Part shown: positions 11,612 to 23,040 of the stretch, piece after piece
Layout of the letters: each line of letters begins with the position of its first letter
Numbering within the stretch: the stretch's first letter is position 1
From: Cyrtodaria siliqua
Taxonomy: Eukaryota > Mollusca > Bivalvia > Adapedonta > Hiatellidae
DNA: 64,000 nt
Reading direction: 5' to 3'
Assembly: GCA_037043455.1 (NCBI GenBank)
Contig: JAWPHD010000007.1
Span: forward strand, 620,001-684,000
The notes under the pieces: generated by a model
What the model saw: the letters and a program-made list of their open reading frames with translations, nothing else
Told to the model about the DNA's origin: nothing
Database searches by the model: none
Program-made: the position numbers and the translations under genes

Positions 11612-13450
11612 GATATAAAAATCGAACAGGAAAAGCAGCATTCAAGGACAAACATACACAGACACAAAGAACACATTTAAAGATGAAAAAAGGCCAAATT
11701 TGACATCACAAACACAAAAGGGTTTAAACCATGTTCTAGGGTGCACCAAAGCCCACACTTACCCTATTGTCAACCCAGTAAAGCGGGACTGTGTAAATAA
11801 AGAAATCCCCGCCATGAACTATTCTCTAATCAACAAGGCAGCATTAATAGGCAATATAAGTAAAACACAAAGATGCTCGTGTAAATATAAATACGAACAA
11901 AAATAGCCTAGAAAGCCACAAACAAGGTAATCAATGGCTTGGCAGAAGCCAGAGCAACAAGAGAATAAGCCATTGAGGGAACGACAAAAAAAGACTGCAG
12001 ACAGACATCAAACGTCACCATCCTTTTGGGCTTTAGGTAGACGTCATCATAGGGTCCACAGCCTATCCGGTCATCGCACATTCAAAGAGAAAAGCATAGT
12101 GGCGAACTGTAAATGAGTCCACCACCAAGCATGCAGTGCGTTGCAAAATGATAGGGCCATAACCTCTTTTGATAAACTTTTTAAGAAGTTTAACAAACTT
12201 AAGGTAGTATGAAAGTTATCATGACCAAGGATCTTACGAAGTTTGTAAATCATGTCACCATAGGAGTCAGGAGATAGTCCTTGGAAAGAAGATCAGGGTT
12301 ACGATAATAACATTTTGCAAAGGTTTTACTAAGTTTATGGTAACTGTAAGCCTGATGGAGTAGCTTTTTAGTTATACACAGATTACGAATATGAAAGTCC
12401 CTAACTCGAGTACAAGCTCTAGAAAAACGAAGTTGAGACACATAGACCCCATAAGATGTTGCTCGGGGAACATCTCCATCTACATGGGGATAATTAACTA
12501 TATCAAAATCTCTATTGTCATATATTTTGCTCATTAGTTCACCGTTTTCAATGGAGAGATGTAAACCAAGAAAAGAAGCGTTAGTATCCGAAATATTATC
12601 TTTATTAAGTTGAAGTCTTTCATGGTATATATTATTAACCATAGTAGAAAAAAAAGGTTGTCAATGTTTAATATGTCATCCAGATACCGAGTGGTGTAAT
12701 TGAAGGCCTCAATAAAATCTGCCTTGCTATCTGGTGAAAGACTCAACATGAAATCTCTTTTACAACAATATAAAAACAAATCTGCGACAAGGTGTGCGCA
12801 GTTCGTATGCATAGGGATACCAACAATTTGTCTATAAACTGTAGTTCCATACCAGACGCAAATAGTATCTAATGGGAAAATAAGTACTTAGATATTTGCA
12901 ATTTTTAGTCGAGAAAGTCGCCTGAATTTTAAATATACCAAAATAAATTAATCCCAGAGTTTTCGTAAGATTTAGCACAATGTTGTTTATCGTGATCTTT
13001 AACGGCAGTAAGACAAGATGTTACAAGTTTGGATATATTTGTAGTGGTGCAAAAACTCGAATTGGAAATAAAACGGGCTTTATACGGTTGTTGGTGTAAT
13101 TTGGGAATCCAGTACATCATTGGAAGTCTGTTTTTCTTTTCGATCCAGTCTTGATCATTTTGCACTGAGTGATATGCGTCGAAACAAATTTATCTTCGGT
13201 AGATTGAACTGGAGTATACGAATTAGTACTCCCGAGTTCCTGAGATAAAACATTGACGTTATGGAGGCGTCAAACAATAATTATATTATTAGCTGCTTTA
13301 TCGGCAGGAACTAAAACAAACTTATTATGAAATTCTAGGATTACCGATTTTAAATTACGAAATGAAAACGTAGGTCTAGGGGCAAGTATGGAGGGGTTAG
13401 CCGAATAGAAGTTAATACGGTTATCTATAGTCTCGATCATTCAGACCTCT
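11612..13450 (-). pseudogene. PLE-tail element, longest but broken copy
   Basis: Reading on the minus strand: 13440-13170 resembles the upstream part of this RT family (a VPADKAANN-like segment broken by stops), 13165-12929 is an open piece with MYWIPKLHQ (RT finger region), then motif A is deleted at about 12929-12812, and 12812-12250 holds DDILNIDN and the C-terminal region with frameshifts. The 3' tail follows to 11612. The gene is dead, but it shows which N-terminal region the 24.4-25.6 kb copy has lost. Confidence 0.7.
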
Positions 13451-14339
13451 CGCGAGACTTCTATCAAAGAAGTCCACACGATGGTCTGGAATAAAGCTTC
13501 TTTAAAATTTGTGACATCAAAACGAGGTGTGTACAAACAGAAAATCACCGTCCGCTGATTGGTCAACTTCAGTTTGTTATTGGAATCACCCCCTACGTCA
13601 CAGTTTGTTATGGGAATCACCCCATACGCAACGACGGCGTCAAATATTACGTGACGTTACGCGCAATGTTGTGTAATAAAAGTGCCACCAAACAAAGTCA
13701 GCGGATCACGAATAATACTAAATGTTAAACGTTAAACATCATTTTGCTTTATTTATTTAAACAATATTTTATTCAAGTACTGAATGGGATTGGACAACAG
13801 GCAATGCCTATATAAGACCTCTCCCGTATCAAGGTACATATAAACAATAAATTCATATTAAACATAACATAAAATGTGGAACTGTAGTACAGTTTGCATA
13901 TATTGGTTTGACAATTAACTTAGAATCTTTGAAACATGTGTACCGTGATTGTTTAGTATTAACACTTTGTACTGTCAGAAAGAATTTAAGTGAGGAGAAA
14001 AAAAAAAGAATAAACAGAAAGAAAGTCATACTGGAAACCAATACGAAACATATATAAAAATGTACCAATTATTACAAAATATAATGGTTTTAGTATGAGT
14101 TTCTGTAACCAATAGTTAATTTTGGAATTTAAGATAACTGAGAACAAAACAGACAAACAAAAAAATAAAAATTACAATAAAAAGGAAGAAAGATGACAAA
14201 ATATAAAAAAAAAATCTAGCATTGTGACAAAACATATCTGAAAATACAATAGTATATACATACATGTACACATTCATGTACATACCTAAATACCCATATA
14301 TACACATACATATACATATGTACATGTACATACATCTAT
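13451..14339. other. No gene; short tandem duplication and AC/AT-rich tail
   Basis: A 31-bp unit beginning CAGTTTGTTATTGGAATCAC is duplicated at 13569-13631. From about 14250 to 14335 there is a TACATAC/TATATG-type simple repeat next to the 3' end of the LINE. Nothing else recognised. Confidence 0.5.
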
Positions 14340-16230
14340 AATTCTACGAAAATCTCCTGGTACACTTGATGTATTTGTGGACGATAAGCACAATTTCTGA
14401 GTTCGTAGTATCGTCTAGATTGGAACTGCAATTCAGTATCAAGTCAATGTTGATATGCGTGACATCAACAAGATTGGCTAGGGTATCAAGTAAGACATTT
14501 CTGAATTGGCCCTACAGTGGACAGTTGAAAAAGAAATGAGTATTGTCCTCACATGGATTGCCACATTTCGGACATACTGCTGAATCTGTCAAGAAGTGGT
14601 CAAATAAATGCTTATTTAGATTACTTGAGTTATTTCTTAATTGACAATGGGTGATGTTATCATTCCTATTTCCTATATTATAGTGATATGGACTGTTAGT
14701 CCTATGTTCAATAGCCTTAAGTTTATGCTTAAATTGTTCAACAGATGGTGCATTTTTAGCGTCTAAAGGTACAGCATTCCACAATTTAATTGTACTCGGT
14801 AGAAAGCTGTTATAATATGATGTTGTACGACAAAGAGGGAGACGTAAGTTTAATCCTGAAGTTCGAAGGTTATAATTATTGTTTACAGGTTAGTATGCCT
14901 GGTTTAAGTTATACATGTAATCTGGACTTATGCCATAAATTATTTTGTAAATAGTTACAAGTTTATGATCTTTTCTTTTTTTTGTTAATGTTTCTAAGTT
15001 CAATTCAGTATATAAGTATGATCTAGAGGAATTGCACCTGAGACCTGTTATTATTCGTGCTGCTTCAACTTGGACGCTTCTAATTGATCAGATTCTCCCT
15101 GTGTACAATTATTCCATACTGAATCTCCATATTCAAGTATAGGTCTTGTAAAAACGATATATATTTTCAATAGAGAATGTCAGTCAAGTTTGTACTTAAG
15201 CATTCTTAGAATGTTTAATCGTGCACATGCTTTTTCGTATATATTTTCTATATGATGCGACCAAGTTGCATTGGACTGAATTGTTAATCCAAGGTAGCAA
15301 TGTGAAGCTACGTCTTGTACTATGTCATTATCAAAGTAGACTGGTGGGTGGTTATAGTTTCTTCTAGTGCAGACAAGGCTTTTGGTTTTATGAGGATTAA
15401 ATGTAACAGCCCATTTTTTTGACCAGATATTTTGCAAAGATCATTTGTAAGAGAGTTGGCACATTCTACTGGGTTTTTATCAACTACAACAAAAAGAGAA
15501 GTGTCATCAGCAAATAACCGTTCATCATTTAATAAGTCATCTGTGATGTCATTTATATAAAGCAAAAATAGAAACGGACCTAAAACACAGCCTTGCGGAA
15601 CACCTGCATCTAAGCTTGAAGAGAATCCATCTAGGACTACTTTTTGCTGCCTATCAGAGAGATAGCTACGTATCCAGTTACATAATGTATCATTGATACC
15701 ATATTTAGCTAATTTAAAATGCAACCCAGCATGCCATACTTTGTCAAATGCTTTAGCAATATCGCAAAATATAAACCGTACATCTTTCCCAGCGTTGCTT
15801 ATTATGGTATTATATATTTCTAAGAGCTGATTTACTGTAGAGTCTCTTGGTTGAAAACCCTGTCTGGTATTTGCACAGAAGGTTATTCGTTTTGATATAG
15901 TTGAACAAGTGTTTAAATACGATTTTTTCCATCAATTTGCAAATAATACTGGTAATGGATATGGGCCTATAATTGCCCGGCATGTCAGGTTCTCCCTTGC
16001 CCTTAAAAGAGGAGTTACATTCGCCTGTTTCCATTGGTATGGTACTTTTCTAGTGGACAATGACAGATTAAAAAAATTCGCGTCAATGGAGCAGCGATGC
16101 TATTTATAACTAATTTTAACACCTTTGGGCTAATCATATCTGGGCCTGGAGGTTTCGATAATTTCAAGATTTTTAATTGATCAATTGACCTAGTGACGGA
16201 CAGTTCATTCGGGACATTTTCTTTATAGTA
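14340..16230 (-). pseudogene. Non-LTR retrotransposon RT remnant (jockey/CR1-like superfamily)
   Basis: Minus strand, in broken pieces from 5' to 3': a GPDMISPKVLK-like segment near 16170-16100 (with stops); GNYRPISITSIICKLMEKIV in the 15810-16034 piece; DAGVPQGCVLGPFLFLLYIN and FADDTSLF (motifs B and C) at 15320-15724; the HCYLGLTIQ segment at 15180-15437; and a C-terminal CPKCGNPCEDNTHFFFNCPL zinc-like domain at 14512-14784. At least three frameshifts. The endonuclease part is absent, as usual for 5'-truncated LINEs. The clade is a guess from motifs. Confidence 0.8.
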
Positions 16231-16345
16231 AATTTATAGTAAAGTGGCGTAGTAAATCCAACGGAAGAGGCAGTTACTATACATATGGGTGCATTTAAGT
16301 ACTCTTCACTATTTTTCAATATATATATTCTTAAGAGTTGATTAG

Positions 16346-16935
16346 ATGCTACTTAGGAACTGCTATTCAGGAAATCAGAAAGTATTGGAGCATTCGCTTT
16401 TAGATAGTATGTCAGTAATGAACACAACATCATTTGCGGTATCAGAAAACAGGCAAACAATTAATGAGGTATTGGAAACTCTGCGGACGTTAAGTGCAGA
16501 ATTTGTAAATACTAGAGGTTACCTTAATAGGCATATAGGAAACATTTTAAGTTTTTATATTTGTTCACGAAAATGAGTCTAATCATAGATGAAATTATAG
16601 CAGTGACTCAAAGCTGCATGTATTATTACCTTCAATTAGAGATCAAATTGAATATACTCACAATATGTCGTCTAAGTGCGAATATCATTCCAACAAGTCA
16701 ACTTCAAGAGGATCTCTTAGGGATAAGTGCTCTTGGCGAATTCCCTATATCAGAACTTAAAAGTAAATTAGGTGATATTCAAGAGATTGAAAATATGCCA
16801 AATGATGAGCAATACTCAAATTGGGATTATGTAAACTTGTTTTGGCAATAGTGGGTTTTCTAATATTTTTAATTATTATCAAATGCTTAGCCAAACATTA
16901 TAAAAAATGGTTACTCTCTCAATTAAGACAATAGT
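16346..16935 (+). pseudogene. Env-like glycoprotein C-terminal remnant of an LTR element
   Basis: Two overlapping frames (16346-16576 and 16561-16851) joined by a frameshift near 16560, followed in another frame by a hydrophobic segment of about 15 residues and a short basic tail (about 16850-16934). Helical ectodomain, then transmembrane anchor, then tail, just upstream of a candidate 3' LTR, is the layout of an env gene. The ectodomain loosely recalls the baculovirus-F-like Env of errantiviruses; that likeness is inference. Broken by at least two frameshifts and lacking its N-terminal part. Confidence 0.4.
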
Positions 16936-17579
16936 CGTACAGGGGGCGTATGAATGTCATTCCACTGCAGAGTCCAGACCCATACGAAGAAGACGTACAT
17001 TGCGATATTACAGAGATACCTGGAGAACCGGCGTTATCATTATCTGACGCCGATAGGAACACTTTAGCCGAGTCTCAGAGTCGAGCGGACAAACACCTGA
17101 CTCTGTCAAATGGGAAAAGGGACAAGCCAATGGTTTTGAGACCGCTGTATCATGTCTGGTCAATACATGTACTGTGTCAGGAACGAGATGACCAACATAT
17201 TTAAATAAATGTGGAGCATGTATGACCATTCAAAATAATTGGTAGCTTATTAACTTGCTGACCGCTTAAACACTTTAGGATTAGGATGAACAGTTAAGGT
17301 GATAGGGCCGCCTTGTATTCTAACGAACAATGGGATGGCTGTGTAAGCATCTTTATGGTTAATCCAATTAAGTATATATTTAGTAACAGCATGACCAAAA
17401 CCTATAGATTAAGTGGAGGTTTATTTGATGAAACAATGGGATGACCGGGGCAACTCACGGCAACCACGAGTGAGGGGGTCACTTTGTTTATGAACAATGG
17501 GAGGCTTATATAAGAACCCTGGAAGCACTAGGCTGCAAAAATGGGTTAATTTTCTTGTTTACCACAACAAGGGGAGATT
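16936..17579 (+). other. Spacer between env-like remnant and candidate LTR
   Basis: Contains an 84-codon ORF (16950-17204) with no recognised domain, three AACAATGGGA-like repeats (near 17327, 17433 and 17493) and a first TATATAAG box near 17509. The AAGGGGAGA purine tract at 17570-17578 would be the plus-strand primer. Confidence 0.4.
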
Positions 17580-17945
17580 TGTACGATTAACCCCAGTTGT
17601 GGCGACCTAGAACAAGTTTCGGAGGTCAGAGTCCATTGTTGAGGTTACACGAGTCAGTCAAAAGGTGGGACATATCTACACTATATAAGAAGCGAGTTTG
17701 CCTTCATTCGGGGAGATTCTTACAGATTGATAGATATTCAATCTGATTCATTTTTACTGCTTAGCTCGCACTTTTGAACCTTAGAACTGCTTACAAATTG
17801 TAACTTGTACATTTATTGAAAGTTGAACATTTATTCTGGTTTTTAACTGTGTATAGATTATTGTGAAAGATAAATAGATAGTAGTTTAATAAAATACATA
17901 TTAAAGACTATTCTTGAGTTAGCTATTTCACGTCGGTATATTACA
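17580..17945 (+). repeat. Candidate 3' LTR of the env-bearing element
   Basis: Begins TGTACGATTAACCCC straight after a purine tract and ends in GGTATATTACA (TGTA...TACA). It has a TATA box (CTATATAAGAAG, about 17682) and an AATAAA signal (about 17889). No second copy lies in the window to prove the borders. Confidence 0.45.
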
Positions 17946-18159
17946 GAGTCAATCCATGCCATGCATCCATTGTTATATCAATTAAGAACATTTACTTAAA
18001 AATTACCTCCCTTTATAAAACAATATATTTACACACTTAAGCTACCGAACTAAAAATACTATCCTGGCTTAAAAGAAGCGTAAGACATTGACCTTTCCGA
18101 AAATGCATATTAGAATTTGCCAGCTTCAGTGGTATCAATATGTCAACATTTGGGTAGCA

Positions 18160-19084
18160 GCCCAGGGCCTAGCTAGTGCGTTACGTTGGATATATTACAT
18201 AACTCTACACTAATAAATTGAATCGTTACATCTTGTAATGTGTATATTAAACAACATTATTACAGTTACATGGTCCGAGTATTAACTTTCATACCCCATC
18301 CAACACCTTCTCCAAGTATAGAAAACTGGGTTGGCTATGGTATGAAATAAAACCTTAATTTCGGCTTACAAAGTTTGCATAATTTAAAATTAGAACATTT
18401 AATAGGTAATTTTAAACAGGTTATCGTAATTTTTCAGTAAAAAAGCTTTTTTACCTTAATGTCAAAATAACAGTTAAAAAATTATGCTATTATAAGCTTT
18501 CCTATTATCGAATTAAGGCGGGACCACGTAATGTAACATACTTCATACTGTATAAACCGGGAAACACACTACATAGTTGTTAATGTGTGCCTGCTCATTG
18601 CTATTTCAATACAATCTCTTTTATATGCGTCAGGGAAATATGTTAACGGAACTGTCCTACATAGCCTGGGATAAAACTAGGATTGCGATACTATCTCGAA
18701 TGCTTTACATTTAATCTACATTACAGCATTAACAATAAAATATATTTTCCAACAAAACGAAAAGAATATCATTCGTATATTTCGAAAAGTGTATGAGAGT
18801 GCATATGATTACGGCTATATTAATATTCACGGAAAGGATTGATATAATTGTCTCTGAGTTCAAAACCAAGGAGAAATGGTATAGTTCATGATGCGATGAA
18901 CTTTAGATTTACTATATGCCTTGCGTGCATTTAATTCATTAGCATAAAGGCAATGCTTTGAAGATTTGATATGGAAATAACATTTTTATATTCAAATTGT
19001 GATCATTAAACACGAAACGATTGCCGTTTTGTTTTTAAAAAGTGCCACCAAAGCAGTTTTCTCTTGCTCCGATAGTGTCCATTA
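18160..19084 (+). repeat. RepC, third copy, split by a small inverted-repeat element
   Basis: 18160-18268 and 18528-19084 match RepC. 18269-18527 is an inserted element. Confidence 0.55.
18269..18527 (+). mobile_element. MITE-like element, GTGGTCC ends, copy 1
   Basis: About 258 bp from CATGGTCCGAGTATTAAC to AAGGCGGGACCACG, flanked by TA. RepC is contiguous across this site elsewhere (near 8335). A second, inverted copy lies at 19085-19367. Confidence 0.6.
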
Positions 19085-19367
19085 CGTGGTCCCGCCTTAA
19101 TTCCATTAAGCAATGGGAAAGTTTATATAAACATGATTTTATAATGGCTATTTCGACAATAAAACACGTTTAAAATCATTTTTTACAGAAAAAAATACAA
19201 TAACCTGTTTAAAATTACCTATTAAATATTTTGATTTTACACTATGCAAACGTTTTCAGCCTAAATTAAGGTTTTATTTCATACTCCAGCCAACCCCATT
19301 TTCGCATCTTGGAGTAGGGGTTGGATGGGGTAAGAAAGTTAATACACGGACCACGTTTCGCGGACTG
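19085..19367 (-). mobile_element. MITE-like element, GTGGTCC ends, copy 2 (inverted)
   Basis: ACGTGGTCCCGCCTTAATT to ACACGGACCACGT, roughly 75-80 percent like copy 1 in reverse (by eye). Together the two form inverted arms of about 260 bp around 560 bp of RepC. Confidence 0.6.
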
Positions 19368-19744
19368 ATATAATATGATTGCTTCGCTTCCGGGTTCATA
19401 TTCCTTGAAATTATTGTTTAAAACATTCCAACTTAGACTATAGCATATGGTAGGATGAAATTGATTTTGGCATGAAAATGAAGAAGACTGTATTTTCTAA
19501 TAACAAATGGTGGAATGCATTCATCTTGTAAAATGCATCATTGCCTAATATGTCATGCAGTTTTCTACACAAATATGTGCTTTTATGCCATGCTTTTCTT
19601 TGGGAATGTAACAGAAAATCAAACACATCCACCCAAGTCGATTATCATTTTAATCGGCGTTTGACTGTCGCTTGTTTGAATGACACATGATCTAAGCACC
19701 CTCCATCACAATTATCGCAACTGCTAATCAGGCATTGTACGTGA
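19368..19744. other. No recognisable feature
   Basis: Unique-looking sequence. The minus ORF at 19438-19632 has no recognised motif. Confidence 0.5.
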
Positions 19745-20682
19745 TATATTATTATTATTATTATTATTATACCATATTTATATAGCACTTTTATCATACA
19801 CAGTACGTTCAAAAGTGCTTAACAAACATACAATTTAAGATATTTATAATAGTTATAAAAAGGTAAAAAGTTATAAGACACAAACAAAGAAAAGATTTAA
19901 CAAAATGGTAAAACAGGACTTTAAATAGCTGTTTATTTAAGAAATTATATGAGCTAATAAATGAAGGCATTTACAATTAAAATTAGTAAACTATAAGACA
20001 TTTTTCATTATCCGAAATCAACATAAAAAAGGAGAAACATTAAAATTAAAACAATTTGGTTAAAAAATTATGATAAAAACAACATAGGAGTATAAGTACA
20101 AATATTTAGTGCTTTTAAATGCAACAATTTTCTATTATATGTATAATAGTTTACTTTAACAAATTAATTGCCGTACATCCGGATAAATAAATGTGTTTTC
20201 AGCGATTTCTTGAAGGAAGACAGTGTGTTACAGTCTTTGATTCCGACAGGGAGTGCATTCCATAGCTTCGGCGCAGCAATCACAAAGCAACGGTCACCGT
20301 ATGTCACAGTATGACATCTTGGTACCACTAGTGGTACAGAGTCATTTTGGGACCTTAAGGTTCTACGCGGAACATACACCTGTAACATGTGTCTGATGTA
20401 AGCTGGCGATTCACCGTGTAAGGCTTTATATGTATGAGTCAGTATTTTATACTCCACTCTGTACTGCACAGGTAGCCAATGAAGTTCTTTCAGCACGGGA
20501 TAGATATGATCGTAACAGGAAGTTCTTGTGATAAGACGAGCTGCAGTGTTTTGTACGTTTTGCAGTTTGCTTAAGATGGTCTTCGGCACGCCGTACAACA
20601 ATGCATTACAATAGTCCAGTATTGATGTAACCAGAGCATTGACGTCGCACCAAGTGTTTCTTAATGATATGTGTCGTACCAA
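19745..20682 (-). mobile_element. CR1/L2-like LINE, 5'-truncated 3' end
   Basis: Open frame at 20164-20682 (minus) with LDYCNALLYGVPK, VQNTAARLITR, LHWLPVQYRVEYKI, TYKALHG, YGDRCFVIAAPKLWNALP and a LKTHLF end: the C-terminal part of CR1/L2-type ORF2. The 3' UTR ends in GTGCTATATAAATATGG followed by (TAA)n, typical of these LINEs. 172 codons of a protein usually near 900, so RT motifs are missing. Confidence 0.85.
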
Positions 20683-20815
20683 GTGTTTCTTAATGATATG
20701 TGTCGCACCAAGTGTTTCTTAATGATATGTGTCGCACCAAGTGTTTCTTAATGATATGTGTCAAACCAAGTGTTTCTTAATGATATGTGTACAACCAAGT
20801 GTTTCCTAATGCCAT
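20641..20815. repeat. 29-bp tandem repeat at the LINE truncation point
   Basis: Six units of 29 bp (CACCAAGTGTTTCTTAATGA core; starts at about 20650, 20679, 20708). The array begins exactly where LINE homology ends. Confidence 0.85.
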
Positions 20816-21344
20816 CATATTAAAGCGTGTCTTAGTGGTGCGTTTTAGCGTTATACGTGTTAATTAACATCAACCTTAGTGTCTGCTTATTCGCAAATAA
20901 ATAAGTATATTCCTACAAAACGAAAATACGGGAGTGTTGCTAATGGAAATCATTGTCTAGTGATACATCCTTCTATTATATTTTGCTTTGGTCTCGAAAT
21001 ATTTATATCTATAGGAATAAGTAAATCGCCCTTTGTCACTCCCTATTTTATTAAGTATTTTCACTGATATAATCTACAGTGTAAACATGATTTCCATTTC
21101 TACAATCTCATTTTACAACTTCTATTTTATTCTATCTTTCTGCGGGATTCATAGATAATGTAAAAATCAGTTTCAATCAAACCAAGATAATGTAAAAAGG
21201 GACAAACGACAATTAATTGTTGTATCAATCATTAAAACGAACATCTTGATCTATTAATTCAGTATCATTTCGACTTTTAGGTCATTCTACACCATAGAGA
21301 TACATTATAGCTCTGAGCTCTGTACTGAGTTCTCTAATATAAGA
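20816..21344. other. No recognisable feature
   Basis: AT-rich sequence without a supported gene or repeat. Confidence 0.5.
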
Positions 21345-21525
21345 AGCTATAAGATACGCATAACGCTCCCCGGGGAGCATTATGCGTATCTTACATCCGC
21401 TTAAAGCTCCACAGGAGCTTTATGCGTACCCTTCTTCCGCATAAAGCTCCTCTGTAGCTTTATGCGGAAGACATGTACATATGATTTTGAGCTAGTCGAC
21501 AACGTTTCGCATAAAGCTCGATGAT
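21345..21525. repeat. Hairpin cluster, left
   Basis: Near-perfect palindrome GATACGCATAACGCTCCCC / GGGGAGCATTATGCGTATC (21353-21390), then AAAGCTCC-ACA-GGAGCTTT, then a 15-bp stem CTTCCGCATAAAGCT / AGCTTTATGCGGAAG. The motif recurs at 22400-22550. Confidence 0.75.
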
Positions 21526-21555
21526 GATCAACATCATCGTAATAAACAAGCAAAA

Positions 21556-21609
21556 TATAATCATCATCATCATCAAAAGCAGCAGCAGCAGCAGTCAGTC
21601 TTCTTTATT

Positions 21610-21644
<35 letters not shown>

Positions 21645-21684
21645 AAACATCATCATCATCATCATCATCATCATCAACTTCTTC

Positions 21685-21721
<37 letters not shown>

Positions 21722-21775
21722 ACTTCATCATCATCATCATCATCATCCTTATCATCAAATTATCCTCATCACTGC
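21556..21775. repeat. (CAT)n microsatellite
   Basis: Long ATC/CAT trinucleotide runs broken by CAACTTCTTCTT segments. The Met-rich ORFs here are artefacts. Confidence 0.9.
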
Positions 21776-22015
21776 CCAAGGTACTCAAGGTTCTCGTAAT
21801 ACGTAAAATAACAATTTATAGCTCTATTTAAAACTTTTATAAAGTTATATAACAAAACTGCTTTAATAATTTTTAGAAGCACTTCACTGTACTGATGAAG
21901 CAATGTTATAGCAATCTGCCAGTAATTATTGTCTATACCAAATGTTCAATATTCTGTACCACGTCGATGATCGTACACTGTGCAAATCACAACAACATCT
22001 TGAAATAATTTGTTA

Positions 22016-22024
22016 AAAAAAATT

Positions 22025-22112
<88 letters not shown>

Positions 22113-22300
22113 CGATGATGATGATGATGATAAAGAAGAAGATGATGACAAAGATGGTGAAAAAGAAGAAGAAGAAGAAGAAGAAGAAGAAGAAGAAGAA
22201 GAAGAAGAAGAAGAAGAAGAAGAAGAAGAAGAAGAAGAAGAAGAAGAAGAAGAAGAAAAGAAGAAGATGATGGTGATGGTGATGATGATGATGATGATTC
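22016..22300. repeat. (AAT)n-(ATG)n-(AAG)n microsatellite
   Basis: Consecutive trinucleotide arrays. ATG here is the reverse complement of the CAT array at 21.6 kb, so the two arrays can pair. Lys-, Asn- and Phe-rich ORFs are artefacts. Confidence 0.9.
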
Positions 22301-22399
22301 AAAATATTATAAAAATATTATTATTTATTATTTTTATTTCTTTTTATTATTATTGATGTATTGTTCTTATTATTATTATTTATGTCTTGTTCTTATTCA

Positions 22400-22560
22400 A
22401 GCTGGGGAGCTTCATGCGGATTGAGTATACATCCTCTCCGTATAAAGCTCAGGGAAGCGTTATTCAGAGGGAGCGTTATGCGGTGCTACAACCAACGTAT
22501 AACGCTCCCCGGGGAGCGTTATTCGGAGGGAGCGTTATGGGGTGCTACAGTGCACCGAGA
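22400..22560. repeat. Hairpin cluster, right
   Basis: TAACGCTCCCCGGGGAGCGTTA is a perfect 22-bp palindrome near 22499-22520. Further GGGAGCGTTATGCGG and AAGCTCAGGGAAGCGTT pieces echo the left cluster. Confidence 0.7.
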
Positions 22561-23040
22561 TGCAACCGACAACATGAAATTGAGAGAGATTTTATGTGTG
22601 TGTGTTTAAGCGTAGTTCTTTATAATAAACATTTAAGCTGCTCATTTGGCCATTTTATTGTTTTAGTACATGCATGACATTGTGTGATGGAGAAATTAGA
22701 CAAGACGATTTTTTCTTTTATGGCATTGATATACACAGTTGTACTTGTATACTATTACTTTGCGATAATGCTAATAGTATTACTATTAATACATTATCAT
22801 GATGATAAATTCTTCTTTTGTATTTCATTTTGTCAAAGGTAAAATGTACGACTAAAGTCCTCAGAATTCACCAGAATGCGTCATTTACAGTGTAATTTCG
22901 AGAAAAAAATTCTCCGAGCGGAAATCCACAACAACCCCAACAGCAGGAGGGGGGACAAGCCTAGTGTTTAACTCCGGTGCCTCTATATGATGTTTGTTTG
23001 CTCTGAGACTCTTACCCACCCGACGAAGTAATAAGAAGAA
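22561..23040. other. No recognisable feature
   Basis: Short ORFs without motifs. Nothing else supported. Confidence 0.5.

Noticed and set aside
21573..22302. Poly-Met, poly-Phe/Ile and poly-Lys ORFs
   Set aside because: Translations of trinucleotide microsatellites; no start context or unique sequence.
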